DNA from: WGMI01 sp041739275
Lineage (GTDB): Bacteria > Bacteroidota > Bacteroidia > Flavobacteriales > Schleiferiaceae
Direction: 5' to 3'
DNA length: 64,000 bases
Assembly: GCA_041739275.1 (NCBI GenBank)
Contig: JBGSOF010000050.1
Location: forward strand, 1 to 64,000
The notes under the pieces were generated by a model, which saw only the letters and a program-made list of their open reading frames with translations, ran no database searches and had not been told where the DNA came from. Position numbers and translations under genes: made by a program. Of the stretch, positions 49,971 through 58,699 are shown in pieces. Within the stretch, counting starts at the first letter, position 1; each line of letters starts with the position of its first letter.

Positions 49971-51373
49971 TGGCAACTCCTTCCATCGCGGTCGGTCTCG
50001 ACATTGGCACGACCAAAATCGTGGCCATGGTCGGCCGTCGCAACGAGTACGGCAAACTCGAAATCCTCGCATTGGGCAAGGCGCGCTCGCTCGGGGTGCA
50101 CCGGGGCGTGGTGACCAACATCGTGCAGACCATCGAATCGATCAAAACGGCTGTGTTTGAGGCCGAACAACTCAGCGGATACAAAATTCAAAGTGTCACA
50201 GTTGGTATCGCGGGTCAGCACATCCGCAGTTTGCAACACGCCGACTACATCACCCGAAAGCAAAGCGATGAGGTCATCGACGACAACGACATCGACATGT
50301 TGGTCGAAAACGTGCACAAGTTGGTCATGATGCCCGGAGAGGAGATCATACATGTTCTTCCTCAGGAGTTTAAGATTGACGGCCAAAGCGAAATCCGCGA
50401 GCCCAAGGGGATGTACGGAGGCCGACTCGAAGCCAATTTCCACATTGTCGTAGGTCAGGTATCGTCGATACGCAACATCGGGCGATGCGTCAAAAGCGCG
50501 GGTCTCGAAGTGGCAGACATCACCCTCGAGCCGCTGGCCTCGGCCGAAGCCGTTTTGAGCCAAGAAGAAAAAGAAGCGGGCGTGGTCTTGGTCGACATTG
50601 GAGGCGGAACGACCGATGTGGCCATTTTCAAAGACGGAATCATTCGGCACACCGCGGTGATTCCGTTTGGCGGCAACGTCATAACAGAAGACATCAAAGA
50701 AGGCTGCTCGATTATCGAAAAGCAGGCCGAATTGCTCAAAATCAAATTCGGTTCGGCTTGGCCGGGCGAGAACAAGGAGAACGAAATCGTTTCCATACCG
50801 GGGCTCAGGGGTCGAGAACCCAAAGAGATTTCGCTCAAGAACCTGTCGCGCATCATCCACGCACGGGTGGTCGAGATCATCGAACAGGTGCATTCAGAGA
50901 TCAAGGCCTACGGGCATCAGGAGCAGCGCAAAAAGTTGATTGCGGGCATCGTATTGACGGGTGGAGGCGCCCAGCTCAAGCACATCAAGCAGCTCGTAGA
51001 ATACGTGACCGGCATGGATACTCGGATCGGTTTTCCGAACGAGCACCTGGCCAACGCGGGCGAAGAAGAGCTCAGCAGCCCTCAGTATGCCACCGCGGTC
51101 GGTTTGGTGATGAAGGGACTGGAATACGCCCATTTGCGCGGGCCTGGAGTGCTCGATCCAAAGCAGGCTGAAGAGCTCAAACCGGAAGCGTCCGATTTCC
51201 AGCCGGCAGAAACTCCTCATCAAGAGCCAAGTGCCGAAACAAGCCCGGAGCGTACCCCGGCAGAAAAAGAGATCCCAGGCACCTCAGACGACGAACTTCA
51301 AAAAGGGCCGAAGCGCAACTTTTTGGAGTCTTGGGTAGACAAGTTCAAGAATTTCCTCGACACCGATTATTGA
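49970..51373 (+). CDS. ftsA: Cell division actin-like protein FtsA
   Basis: 467 aa. Actin/Hsp70-type ATPase that tethers FtsZ to the membrane. ATP-binding blocks: VGLDIGTTKIVAMVG at the N-terminus, VLVDIGGGTTDVAIF in the middle and GIVLTGGGAQLKH near residue 330. After a variable Glu/Pro-rich linker (about 395-445) the protein ends with an amphipathic helix RNFLESWVDKFKNFLDTDY, the membrane-targeting sequence. The FtsZ gene follows after 19 bp. Confidence 0.95.
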   Translation: MATPSIAVGLDIGTTKIVAMVGRRNEYGKLEILALGKARSLGVHRGVVTNIVQTIESIKTAVFEAEQLSGYKIQSVTVGIAGQHIRSLQHADYITRKQSDEVIDDNDIDMLVENVHKLVMMPGEEIIHVLPQEFKIDGQSEIREPKGMYGGRLEANFHIVVGQVSSIRNIGRCVKSAGLEVADITLEPLASAEAVLSQEEKEAGVVLVDIGGGTTDVAIFKDGIIRHTAVIPFGGNVITEDIKEGCSIIEKQAELLKIKFGSAWPGENKENEIVSIPGLRGREPKEISLKNLSRIIHARVVEIIEQVHSEIKAYGHQEQRKKLIAGIVLTGGGAQLKHIKQLVEYVTGMDTRIGFPNEHLANAGEEELSSPQYATAVGLVMKGLEYAHLRGPGVLDPKQAEELKPEASDFQPAETPHQEPSAETSPERTPAEKEIPGTSDDELQKGPKRNFLESWVDKFKNFLDTDY

Positions 51374-51392
51374 ATCAGCAAATCAAGTAGAT

Positions 51393-53435
51393 ATGGATCT
51401 TCAATTCGACCTCCCAAAAAATCAGTCCTCGGTGATCAAGGTCATCGGCGTTGGTGGAGGCGGGAGCAATGCCGTCAACCATATGTTCCACCAAGGCATT
51501 AAAGGTGTGGACTTTATGGTGTGCAATACCGATGCTCAAGCGCTGCAGGCAAGCCCTGTCCCCAATCGAATTCAACTCGGTCTCGGGGTTACCGAAGGCT
51601 TGGGTGCGGGCGCGAATCCCGAAGTGGGCGAACAAGCCGCTCGCGAAAGTCTCGAAGACATTCTCGCCATACTCGAAAAGAACACCCGAATGGTGTTTAT
51701 CACAGCGGGCATGGGGGGAGGAACGGGTACGGGTGCGGCTCCCGTGATTGCCCAAGCTGCGCGTTCTCTCGGGATCCTGACGGTTGGAATCGTCACCAGT
51801 CCGTTTGCCTTCGAAGGCAGCATTCGATTGCGCCAGGCTCAAGAGGGCATCGATAGGCTGCGCGAGCAGGTGGACTCTCTGATCGTGATCAACAACAACA
51901 AACTGCGAGAGATCTACGGAAATCTCGGCTTTAAGGCGGGCTTTGCCAAGGCCGACGAAGTCTTGGCCACGGCCGCTCGGGGCATTGCGGAGGTTATCAC
52001 ACACCACTTTACCACCAACATCGACTTAAAAGACGTCCGCACGGTTTTGGCGAACAGCGGAACCGCGGTGATGGGCTCGGCTCTGGCCAGTGGCGAAGAC
52101 CGCGCCTCTCGGGTGATTCGCGATGCGCTCGACTCGCCCCTGCTCAACGACAATTTGATTCACGGTGCGCGGAACGTACTCTTGCTCATTGTCTCGGGCA
52201 CGAGCGAAATCACCTTCGACGAGATCGGTGAAATCAGCGAACACATTCAGAATCAAAGCGGAAACGATGCTAACATCATCTTGGGCATCGGCGAGGACGA
52301 GGCCATCGGCGAGTCGATTGGCGTAACCATTATCGCGACCGGTTTCCCTGCCGATCGACAGCTTCAATCGATTCGGCAGACCGAGCCCACCCGCATCGTC
52401 ATTCCCTTAGACGGCGAAGCTCCGGTGGTTCGCGAAGTGCTGGCGCCCCGCATCGATGCCCCGGCAGACGCTATTGCTGCTTCTGCTCCGCGAAACCCTA
52501 CAGCAGAGGCCATTCCTCAAGAGCGCACCATTTTTAATCTCGAAGAGGATGTTCCGTCCGTTCAAACCCCTCCGACGCTCGATTTTTTAGAGCCCCTTCG
52601 ACCCCAATCGAGTCCTGAGCCCGAGGCTCTTTCGATGGATTCAGCGAGCGATACCGATCCGGTTCCGGTCGAGGAAGACCACTTGGAACCCTTGGAACAA
52701 GAGGTCTCTTTCACCTTTACCATCCGCGATTTTCAAGCCGAACTCGAGCAAGGCGCCGAAGAAGGGCATGCTGAGGTGGAGTCTGAATCGAATTCTGAGG
52801 CTGCATATCCGGTTCACGCCCATGCAGAACAGCTTCAGGCGGCCGATCGCGCCTTTGAATGGGAGTTGAACTCCGCGGAGGAACAGCACTTCGAAACCGA
52901 AGACGAACCCATGCGCGCTTCGAATTTCGAAGGAAAGGCCGCTGAGATTCTATCGGCCGAAAAGCCCGTTGAAGAGCGCAAAGTTTATGAGCTCGAAGAT
53001 CTTTTGGCACTCGAAGAGCAATTGGGTGTACGCGCGCCCAATCAAGTTAAAGCCGAAGCCGCAGCCACTCCCGACCCCGAGCTGGTCTTTGAGCTCAAGC
53101 AGCCCGTAGATGCCGGTCGAAGCGAAGCGGATGCTCGCAAAGAGCTTGTAGAAGAAACAGAATTTTCGGCCTTCGATCGCCCCATTTCACAGAGCCTTCA
53201 CCACAAAACCGAAGAGCGCAAAGCCCGATTGCAGCAGTACAATTATCGCTTCACCAAAGCCAAAACCCAGGATTTGTTCGGAAATCAAGTTCCCGCTTAT
53301 CAACGGCTTGGAATTAAACTCGACGACGAACCGGCTTCTCAGAGTCCGGTGCTCGGACAAATGGGGGTCTCGGGAACTGAAGGTCGAGCCGAACTGCGCA
53401 GCCACAACCGTTTTTTACACGATAACGTCGACTGA
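51393..53435 (+). CDS. ftsZ: Cell division protein FtsZ with very long C-terminal linker
   Basis: 680 aa, about 290 longer than E. coli FtsZ. The tubulin-like GTPase core spans about 10-330, with the signature GMGGGTGTGAAPVIA near 110 and the T7-loop region following. Residues about 340-640 form an acidic, Glu/Pro/Ala-rich linker that looks disordered. The tail contains a conserved segment around QDLFGNQVPAYQRLGIKLDD and ends NRFLHDNVD, as in other Bacteroidota. It is followed after 2 bp by the YqeY-like gene. Confidence 0.95.
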   Translation: MDLQFDLPKNQSSVIKVIGVGGGGSNAVNHMFHQGIKGVDFMVCNTDAQALQASPVPNRIQLGLGVTEGLGAGANPEVGEQAARESLEDILAILEKNTRMVFITAGMGGGTGTGAAPVIAQAARSLGILTVGIVTSPFAFEGSIRLRQAQEGIDRLREQVDSLIVINNNKLREIYGNLGFKAGFAKADEVLATAARGIAEVITHHFTTNIDLKDVRTVLANSGTAVMGSALASGEDRASRVIRDALDSPLLNDNLIHGARNVLLLIVSGTSEITFDEIGEISEHIQNQSGNDANIILGIGEDEAIGESIGVTIIATGFPADRQLQSIRQTEPTRIVIPLDGEAPVVREVLAPRIDAPADAIAASAPRNPTAEAIPQERTIFNLEEDVPSVQTPPTLDFLEPLRPQSSPEPEALSMDSASDTDPVPVEEDHLEPLEQEVSFTFTIRDFQAELEQGAEEGHAEVESESNSEAAYPVHAHAEQLQAADRAFEWELNSAEEQHFETEDEPMRASNFEGKAAEILSAEKPVEERKVYELEDLLALEEQLGVRAPNQVKAEAAATPDPELVFELKQPVDAGRSEADARKELVEETEFSAFDRPISQSLHHKTEERKARLQQYNYRFTKAKTQDLFGNQVPAYQRLGIKLDDEPASQSPVLGQMGVSGTEGRAELRSHNRFLHDNVD

Positions 53436-53437
53436 AC

Positions 53438-53887
53438 ATGAACCTCGAAGAACAGATCAATCAAGACATTAAAGAGGCCATGAAGGCGCGCGAACAAGGG
53501 GTTCTCGAAGCCTTGCGCGCGGTGAAGAGCGCTATTTTGATGGCCAAAACCGAAAAGGGCGCTTCTGAAACGCTCGGTCCGGATGCCGAACTCAAAATTC
53601 TCCAAAGGCTTCAGAAACAGAGAAAAGAAGCCGCTGAGATCTATGCCGGACAGTCTCGAACCGATTTGGCCGATGTCGAACTTTTTCAGGCGGGCGTTAT
53701 CGCGCGATACTTGCCCGAGCCCCTTGACGGTGCGGGTTTGGAAGCTGAACTGCGCGCCCTGATTGCCGAACACGGATTTTCGGGGCCTTCGGATCTCGGA
53801 AAATTAATGGGTGTGGCGAGCAAGTCCATCGGCAGCCGAACCGACGGAAAAAGCCTTTCGGAGGCGGCAAAAAAACTACTCGGATAG
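53438..53887 (+). CDS. GatB/YqeY domain protein
   Basis: 149 aa. Matches the stand-alone YqeY family, related to the tRNA-binding tail domain of GatB: LEEQINQDIKEAMKAREQGV, LRAVKSAILMAKTEKGA, QRKEAAEIYAGQ, LPEPLD and the C-terminal GKLMGVASKSIGSRTDGKSL block. Likely tRNA-binding; the physiological role is not established. Last gene of the plus-strand dcw cluster, 2 bp after ftsZ, an order common in Bacteroidota. Confidence 0.9.
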   Translation: MNLEEQINQDIKEAMKAREQGVLEALRAVKSAILMAKTEKGASETLGPDAELKILQRLQKQRKEAAEIYAGQSRTDLADVELFQAGVIARYLPEPLDGAGLEAELRALIAEHGFSGPSDLGKLMGVASKSIGSRTDGKSLSEAAKKLLG

Positions 53888-53892
53888 GCGCG

Positions 53893-54594
53893 CTACTCGA
53901 AGGTGACTTGAAAGAGCAGGCTTCGGGTCTCTAAGCGCTCGATGATTTCAGAATAAAGCGTGCCGTCGTCTACGTTGAGGTTGGTTTGACCAAAGGTCGC
54001 TTTGACCTGGGGCGACATTTTGAAGAACTCAAAGTAGATGTCTAAGCCAAAGCCGAGTTCGTAGCCAAAGTCGCGACTTTTGATTTTGAAGATTTCGGGG
54101 TCGCGCACGTTTTCGTTCGATGCGAGGTCGAGGGCATATTTGACCCCTCCGATCAAATAAAAGCGGTAGTTATTGATGCGGTCGCTTTTGAATTTGAACT
54201 CCACGGGCAGTTCGATAAAGGCCGATTCAATTTCGCGAATCACAAAGGCTCGGCGGCCCGTAAGCGAGTCTTCGATCTCGAAGTTCAACACCCGATTGGT
54301 CGTGGCAAAGGCGGGGATGAATCGAAAATTGAGGTTTTCGTTAAACGCGAGATCCGAGACAATCCCGATGTTGAAGCCCGAGTTTACCGTGCTGTAGACT
54401 CGAAAAACCTCCGGGTAGTCTACGAGGTCTTTGGTCCGGATGTGAAAATCCATATAGTTGATGCCCAACGTAAAGCCGAAGTGCAACTTCTTTCGGTCGT
54501 ATTTGGGCTGATTCTGAAGCTTTTTATATTGGGCCTCAGCCTGATATGAATTCAGAAAAACGACCATCAGCAACGCAAACACTCGGTACCCCAT
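53893..54594 (-). CDS. porT: Type IX secretion/gliding protein PorT (SprT)
   Basis: 233 aa from the ATG at 54594. Signal peptide (about 21 residues, ALLMVVFLNSYQAEAQ) followed by an eight-strand-like outer-membrane barrel. KKLHFGFTLGINYMDFHI, FNIGIVSDLAFNENLNFRFI, VELPVEFKFKSDR and YRFYLIGGVKYALDLA fit PorT, a component required for T9SS function. The neighbour menG/ubiE, 28 bp upstream on the same strand, is the usual genomic partner of porT in this phylum. The frame is open upstream into ubiE, but the signal peptide fixes the start. Confidence 0.85.
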   Translation of the reverse strand: MGYRVFALLMVVFLNSYQAEAQYKKLQNQPKYDRKKLHFGFTLGINYMDFHIRTKDLVDYPEVFRVYSTVNSGFNIGIVSDLAFNENLNFRFIPAFATTNRVLNFEIEDSLTGRRAFVIREIESAFIELPVEFKFKSDRINNYRFYLIGGVKYALDLASNENVRDPEIFKIKSRDFGYELGFGLDIYFEFFKMSPQVKATFGQTNLNVDDGTLYSEIIERLETRSLLFQVTFE

Positions 54595-54622
54595 CCTTGA
54601 ATAGAACGGTGTTTTTCGGGTC

Positions 54623-55348
54623 TTATTTCCGGGCGCTATAAAGGCTTGCGATACCAAAACTCAGGGGTCGTGCAGTGGCTTTTTTGAGGCCGCAAAGGTC
54701 AAGGATTCGAACGAATTCCAAGCCGTATGGAAACGCATTTACCGATTCGGGCAAATAAGCATAGGCCGAGCCGTCTCCCGAAAGGGCTTTGCCGATTCGG
54801 GGGAGTATTTGTTTTGAGTAGAAGCCGTAGGCTTCTTTAAACGGGCTTTTCTCGGGTTGAGAGAATTCGAGAATCAGCATTTTTCCGCCGGGTTTCAAGA
54901 CACGGCTCATTTCGCGCAAACCCGATTCGAGATTTTGAAAATTTCGAACGCCGAAGGAGGCCGTCACCAAATCGAAGGAGGCGTCTTCGAAAGGCAGGGC
55001 TTCACTGTCGCCGTAGATGAGCTCGACCGAGTTTCCGAGCTCTGCTTTGGCTACTTTTTGTCTGCCTACTTCGAGCATTCCGTTCGAAATATCGACCCCG
55101 GTCACTTTTGCACGGCAGGCTTTGGCCAGTTCTAAAGCGAGATCGGCGGTTCCGGTGGCCACGTCGAGTATGTGCTCCGGGCGGTCTAAAGCGGCCTCGC
55201 GAACGAGTTTTTTGCGCCACCCCACGTCAATCCCCATCGAAAGCACGCGGTTGAGCAAATCGTAGCGCCCGGCGATGCCATCGAACATATCGGCCACCTG
55301 TTCTTTTTTGCTCCCGCCGCGGTCTTTGTAGGGTTTTATGGTCTCCAT
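54623..55348 (-). CDS. menG: Demethylmenaquinone/ubiquinone C-methyltransferase
   Basis: 241 aa from the ATG at 55348 (MenG/UbiE). SAM-dependent methylation in the last step of quinone synthesis; Bacteroidota use menaquinone, so menG is the likely role. Blocks: VADMFDGIAGRYDLLNRVLS, DVATGTADLALELAK (SAM motif I), DISNGMLEVGR, GDSEALPFEDASFDLVTASF, and MSRVLKPGGKMLILEFSQP. Upstream lie two tRNA genes on the same strand; porT follows. Confidence 0.94.
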   Translation of the reverse strand: METIKPYKDRGGSKKEQVADMFDGIAGRYDLLNRVLSMGIDVGWRKKLVREAALDRPEHILDVATGTADLALELAKACRAKVTGVDISNGMLEVGRQKVAKAELGNSVELIYGDSEALPFEDASFDLVTASFGVRNFQNLESGLREMSRVLKPGGKMLILEFSQPEKSPFKEAYGFYSKQILPRIGKALSGDGSAYAYLPESVNAFPYGLEFVRILDLCGLKKATARPLSFGIASLYSARK

Positions 55349-55444
55349 GAAATTTGAACGCGCCACGATTGAAATAGTTGAGCGCGAATCCCTACTCGAA
55401 CAGCGCTTTTGTCAAAAGAATTCGCTTGTTTGCACCTGAATTGG

Positions 55445-55516
55445 TAGCCCCGCCGCGAATCGAACGCGGATCAAAAGTTTAGGAAACTTCTATTCTATCC
55501 GTTGAACTACGGGGCC
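55445..55516 (-). tRNA. tRNA-Arg (anticodon CCT)
   Basis: Minus-strand cloverleaf. Acceptor GGCCCCG pairs with CGGGGCT (one G-T). The anticodon stem GAAGT/ACTTT encloses loop TTCCTAA with CCT at 34-36, and the T-stem is CCGCG/CGCGG with TTCGATT. The discriminator A is followed by an encoded CCA (55442-55444). Decodes AGG. Confidence 0.93.
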
Positions 55517-55532
55517 GGGCGGAATGTCAAAG

Positions 55533-55604
55533 TGACCTCGAAGGGAATCGAACCCCTATCTAGAGAACCGGAATCTCTCGTTCTATCCGTTGAACTACGA
55601 GGCC
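55533..55604 (-). tRNA. tRNA-Arg (anticodon CCG)
   Basis: Minus-strand cloverleaf. Acceptor GGCCTCG pairs with CGAGGTC. The anticodon stem AGAGA/TCTCT encloses TTCCGGT with CCG at 34-36, and the T-stem is AGGGG/CCCTT with TTCGATT. CCA is not encoded (the discriminator A is followed by CTT). Decodes CGG. It lies 16 bp upstream of the tRNA-Arg(CCT) gene and is likely co-transcribed with it. Confidence 0.93.
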
Positions 55605-55676
55605 TTTCGAAAAGCGGACCGCAAATTTCGGCAAAAAACCCCTCGCTCTCTAAAAAACTAAAAGGAGCTAAAGCGA

Positions 55677-57749
55677 TTACCCGATGGCCGAGCCCTCTTC
55701 GAGTCGGTCGGGTTCAGAGAGCATAGCGAGTGCCCCCGAGCGGTCTTCGGCAAACAGCAGCATGCCCTGAGATTCGATGCCCTTTATTTTTCGCGCTTCG
55801 AGATTGGCCAAAACCGTAACGGCTTTTCCAATGAGGCTTTCAGGCTCGAAATGCCCGGCGATACCCGAAACCACCGTTCGGGTTTCGAAGCCTAAATCGA
55901 CCTCGATGCGCAACAGCTTGTCGGTTTTTGGCACCCGCTCGGCGCTGAGAATTCGCCCAACTCTCAAGTCGAGTTTGGCGAAGTCGTCGAACGAAATCGG
56001 CGCCTTTAGAGGTGGATATTCGTCCGAGTTCACAGGCTGTTCGACTTTAGACTGAGCCATTTCGCGCTTGCGATTCTCGAGTTTTTCGAGTTGAGCCTCT
56101 ATGGCTGAATCTTCGATTTTCTCGAAGAGCAAACCCGGATCGCTCAAACGGCCGGTCGGAATGTGGTTCATGGCCAGTGCAAACACCTCGCCCCAAGCCC
56201 ACGGTTCAATGTCGAAAGCCGCTCGGAGTCGCTTCGCGGCAAAGGGCATAAAAGGTTCAGACCACTGGGCCAAGGCCGCAGAAACCACCGCGCCCAACGC
56301 CAAAACTTCGCCTGCTCTAACGCGATCGGTTTTGAGCAACTTCCAAGGCTCTTCTTCGGCCAAATATTTGTTGCCTGTGCGCGCCAGTTCAATCAGATGC
56401 GCCAAGGCTTCGCGAAATCGAAATTGCTCAATCGATGCAGCGATTTTCTGCCCCAATTCTTCGGCGGCCAAAGCGACCTCTGCATCTTTCGCACTCAACG
56501 GCTTGGCCAAACCCGGAACAATCGAGTCGAAGTTCTTTTGAATCAAAACCACCACTCGGTTTACGAAGTTGCCGAAAACCGCCACGAGTTCGTTGTTGTT
56601 TCGGGCTTGGAATTCCTTCCACGTAAAGTCGTTGTCTTTGGTCTCGGGAGCGCTGGCACAAAGCGCATAGCGCAAAGCATCTTGACGCCCTTTAAACTCG
56701 TCGAGATATTCGTGCAGCCAAACAGCCCAGTTGCGCGAAGTCGAGATTTTTTCGCCCTCGAGATTCAAGAATTCGTTGGCGGGCACTTGATCGGGGACAA
56801 TATACCCCCCGTGCTCCATCAGCATTCCCGGAAAAATAATGCAGTGAAAAACGATGTTGTCCTTCCCAATGAAGTGCACCAAGCGGGTCTCTTCATTTTT
56901 CCACCACATTTCCCATTCGTCTGGAAAGAGTCTTCGCGTGGCAGAGATATACCCAATGGGCGCGTCAAACCAAACGTAGAGCACCTTGCCTTCGGCGCCC
57001 TCGAGCGGAACGGGAATTCCCCAATCCATGTCGCGGGTCATCGACCGGGGCTGAAGTCCGTCTCCACTGTCGAGCCACGAACGGCATTGGCCGAGTACAG
57101 TGGGCTTCCAGCTCTGGCGAGAATCGATGTACGCTTTAATTCTTGGCGCCATTTGATCGAGCGGCAAATACCAATTGGTGGTTTCGCGCAACACGGGAAT
57201 CGAACCGCTCAAAGCGCTGCGAGGGTTGATTAAGTCACTGGGATTGAGTGTGCTGCCGCAATTCTCGCACTGGTCGCCATAGGCTCGGTCAAAAGCGCAG
57301 ACCGGGCAAGTGCCCAGGATGTATCGGTCGGCGAGGAACTGCTGTGCCTCGGGGTCGAAATATTGCTCGCTGCGCTTCTCGACAAAGCCGTCTGCATCGT
57401 AGAGCGTCTTGAAAAAATCGCGCGCGGTTTCAGCGTGCAGAGGGTCTGTGGTTCGGCCGTAGTAGTCGAACGAAATTCCGAACTCTTCAAAGCTGCCCTT
57501 CATCAGTTCGTGATACCGATCGACCACTTCTTGAGGGCTAATGTGCTCGTTGCGCGCCTTTATGGTGATGGCCACCCCGTGTTCGTCCGACCCGCAAATA
57601 AAGGCGACCTCTTGGCCGACAGAGCGGAGATACCGAACATAAATATCTGATGGTAAATAACATCCTGCCAAGTGGCCAATGTGCAAAGGGCCGTTTGCGT
57701 ACGGCAGTGCGGCGGTGACGAGATGTCTTTTAAAGCGGGTAGATTCCAT
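55677..57749 (-). CDS. metG: Methionyl-tRNA synthetase
   Basis: 690 aa, class I synthetase with C-terminal tRNA-binding domain. HIGH-type motif PYANGPLHIGHLAG near residue 20, zinc-binding Cys pairs in CPVC and CENC (about 150-170), the KMSKS-type loop GEKISTSRNW near 340, and a C-terminal EMAPII/OB domain (about 585-690: FAKLDLRVGRILSAERVPK onwards), which supports dimerisation and tRNA binding. Complete. A TACCTTTG promoter element is present on the minus strand at 57778-57785. Confidence 0.96.
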   Translation of the reverse strand: MESTRFKRHLVTAALPYANGPLHIGHLAGCYLPSDIYVRYLRSVGQEVAFICGSDEHGVAITIKARNEHISPQEVVDRYHELMKGSFEEFGISFDYYGRTTDPLHAETARDFFKTLYDADGFVEKRSEQYFDPEAQQFLADRYILGTCPVCAFDRAYGDQCENCGSTLNPSDLINPRSALSGSIPVLRETTNWYLPLDQMAPRIKAYIDSRQSWKPTVLGQCRSWLDSGDGLQPRSMTRDMDWGIPVPLEGAEGKVLYVWFDAPIGYISATRRLFPDEWEMWWKNEETRLVHFIGKDNIVFHCIIFPGMLMEHGGYIVPDQVPANEFLNLEGEKISTSRNWAVWLHEYLDEFKGRQDALRYALCASAPETKDNDFTWKEFQARNNNELVAVFGNFVNRVVVLIQKNFDSIVPGLAKPLSAKDAEVALAAEELGQKIAASIEQFRFREALAHLIELARTGNKYLAEEEPWKLLKTDRVRAGEVLALGAVVSAALAQWSEPFMPFAAKRLRAAFDIEPWAWGEVFALAMNHIPTGRLSDPGLLFEKIEDSAIEAQLEKLENRKREMAQSKVEQPVNSDEYPPLKAPISFDDFAKLDLRVGRILSAERVPKTDKLLRIEVDLGFETRTVVSGIAGHFEPESLIGKAVTVLANLEARKIKGIESQGMLLFAEDRSGALAMLSEPDRLEEGSAIG

Positions 57750-57777
57750 GGGCTCGCGCGGGGGTCGTATACTTGGA

Positions 57778-57785
57778 CAAAGGTA
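57778..57785 (-). promoter_or_regulatory. -7 promoter element TACCTTTG for metG
   Basis: Exact TAnnTTTG match on the minus strand, 28 nt before the metG ATG, in the 44-bp divergent spacer shared with the LD-carboxypeptidase gene. Confidence 0.55.
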
Positions 57786-57793
57786 ACCGCGCC

Positions 57794-58699
57794 ATGAAGT
57801 GCCCTGAACCCTTGCGCCGTGGCGATGTCGTTGGCTTCGTCTCTACCGCGCGCTTTTTGCCTGAGCCCGAAATCGAACGAGCCGTGAAACTCGTCGAAGC
57901 CCTGGGTTTTCGCGTCGAGGTCCATCCATTTTGCAGCAAAAGCGTGCATCAGTTTGGGGGCTCGGACAGCGAGCGCGCCACAGCCTTCAATCAAATGCTG
58001 AATCGCCCCGACATCAAGGCACTTTTTGCCGTCAGAGGGGGGTATGGAACCGTTCGAATGATCGACGGCATCGATTTTTCGCTTTTGAAACGGCGCCCAA
58101 TATGGATTTGCGGCTACAGCGATTTGACGATTCTCCACGGAGCCCTCTCTTCGCGGCTGGGCATGATGAGCTTGCACTGCAGCATGCCCGTCAGTTTTGC
58201 TGCGCTGAGCGAAGGAGTGCTCGAACAGACCTTCGACTTTTTGACGGGAGCTCGAGTTGACTTGGCTTTCGGCCCCACCGATTGGGATGTTCCGGGCCGT
58301 GCCCGAGGGAGACTGGCGGGAGGAAATCTCAGCGTGCTGTGCTCTGCGCTCGGAAGCCCCGATTTTCCGGATTTGCGCGGCGCAATTCTGTTCTTGGAAG
58401 ATGTAGACGAATACTACTACCACATCGATCGCATGCTCCGCGCACTGCTTCGCTCAGGCAGTTTAGATGGAGTTAAAGGGCTGGTGCTGGGCGGGCTTAG
58501 TTTGATGAAGGACCACGAAATCCCATTTGGGCAGAATGGTGAAGAAATAGTCCGCGAATTGTTCTCCCCCTTGGGAATTCCCCTCGCGTTTGGCTTTCCC
58601 GCAGGCCATGTTTCAGAGAATCGCCCGCTCGTTCTGGGTGCCGAAGTAGAACTGATCTCTACGGCTCAAGGCAATGCCCTGCACTATGTCGATCGATAA
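57794..58699 (+). CDS. Muramoyltetrapeptide LD-carboxypeptidase (S66 family)
   Basis: 301 aa from the ATG at 57794; a TTG at 57773 would add seven residues. Cleaves the L,D bond releasing terminal D-Ala from cytoplasmic tetrapeptides during murein recycling (LdcA-like). Catalytic residues of family S66 are visible: Ser in ICGYSDLT, Glu in ILFLEDVDE and His in FPAGHVSEN. No signal peptide, consistent with a cytoplasmic enzyme. It overlaps yraN by 14 bp. Confidence 0.9.
   Translation: MKCPEPLRRGDVVGFVSTARFLPEPEIERAVKLVEALGFRVEVHPFCSKSVHQFGGSDSERATAFNQMLNRPDIKALFAVRGGYGTVRMIDGIDFSLLKRRPIWICGYSDLTILHGALSSRLGMMSLHCSMPVSFAALSEGVLEQTFDFLTGARVDLAFGPTDWDVPGRARGRLAGGNLSVLCSALGSPDFPDLRGAILFLEDVDEYYYHIDRMLRALLRSGSLDGVKGLVLGGLSLMKDHEIPFGQNGEEIVRELFSPLGIPLAFGFPAGHVSENRPLVLGAEVELISTAQGNALHYVDR

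Noticed and set aside
56163..57233. 356-codon open frame antisense to metG
   Set aside because: No domain or start signal, and metG on the other strand carries all synthetase motifs.
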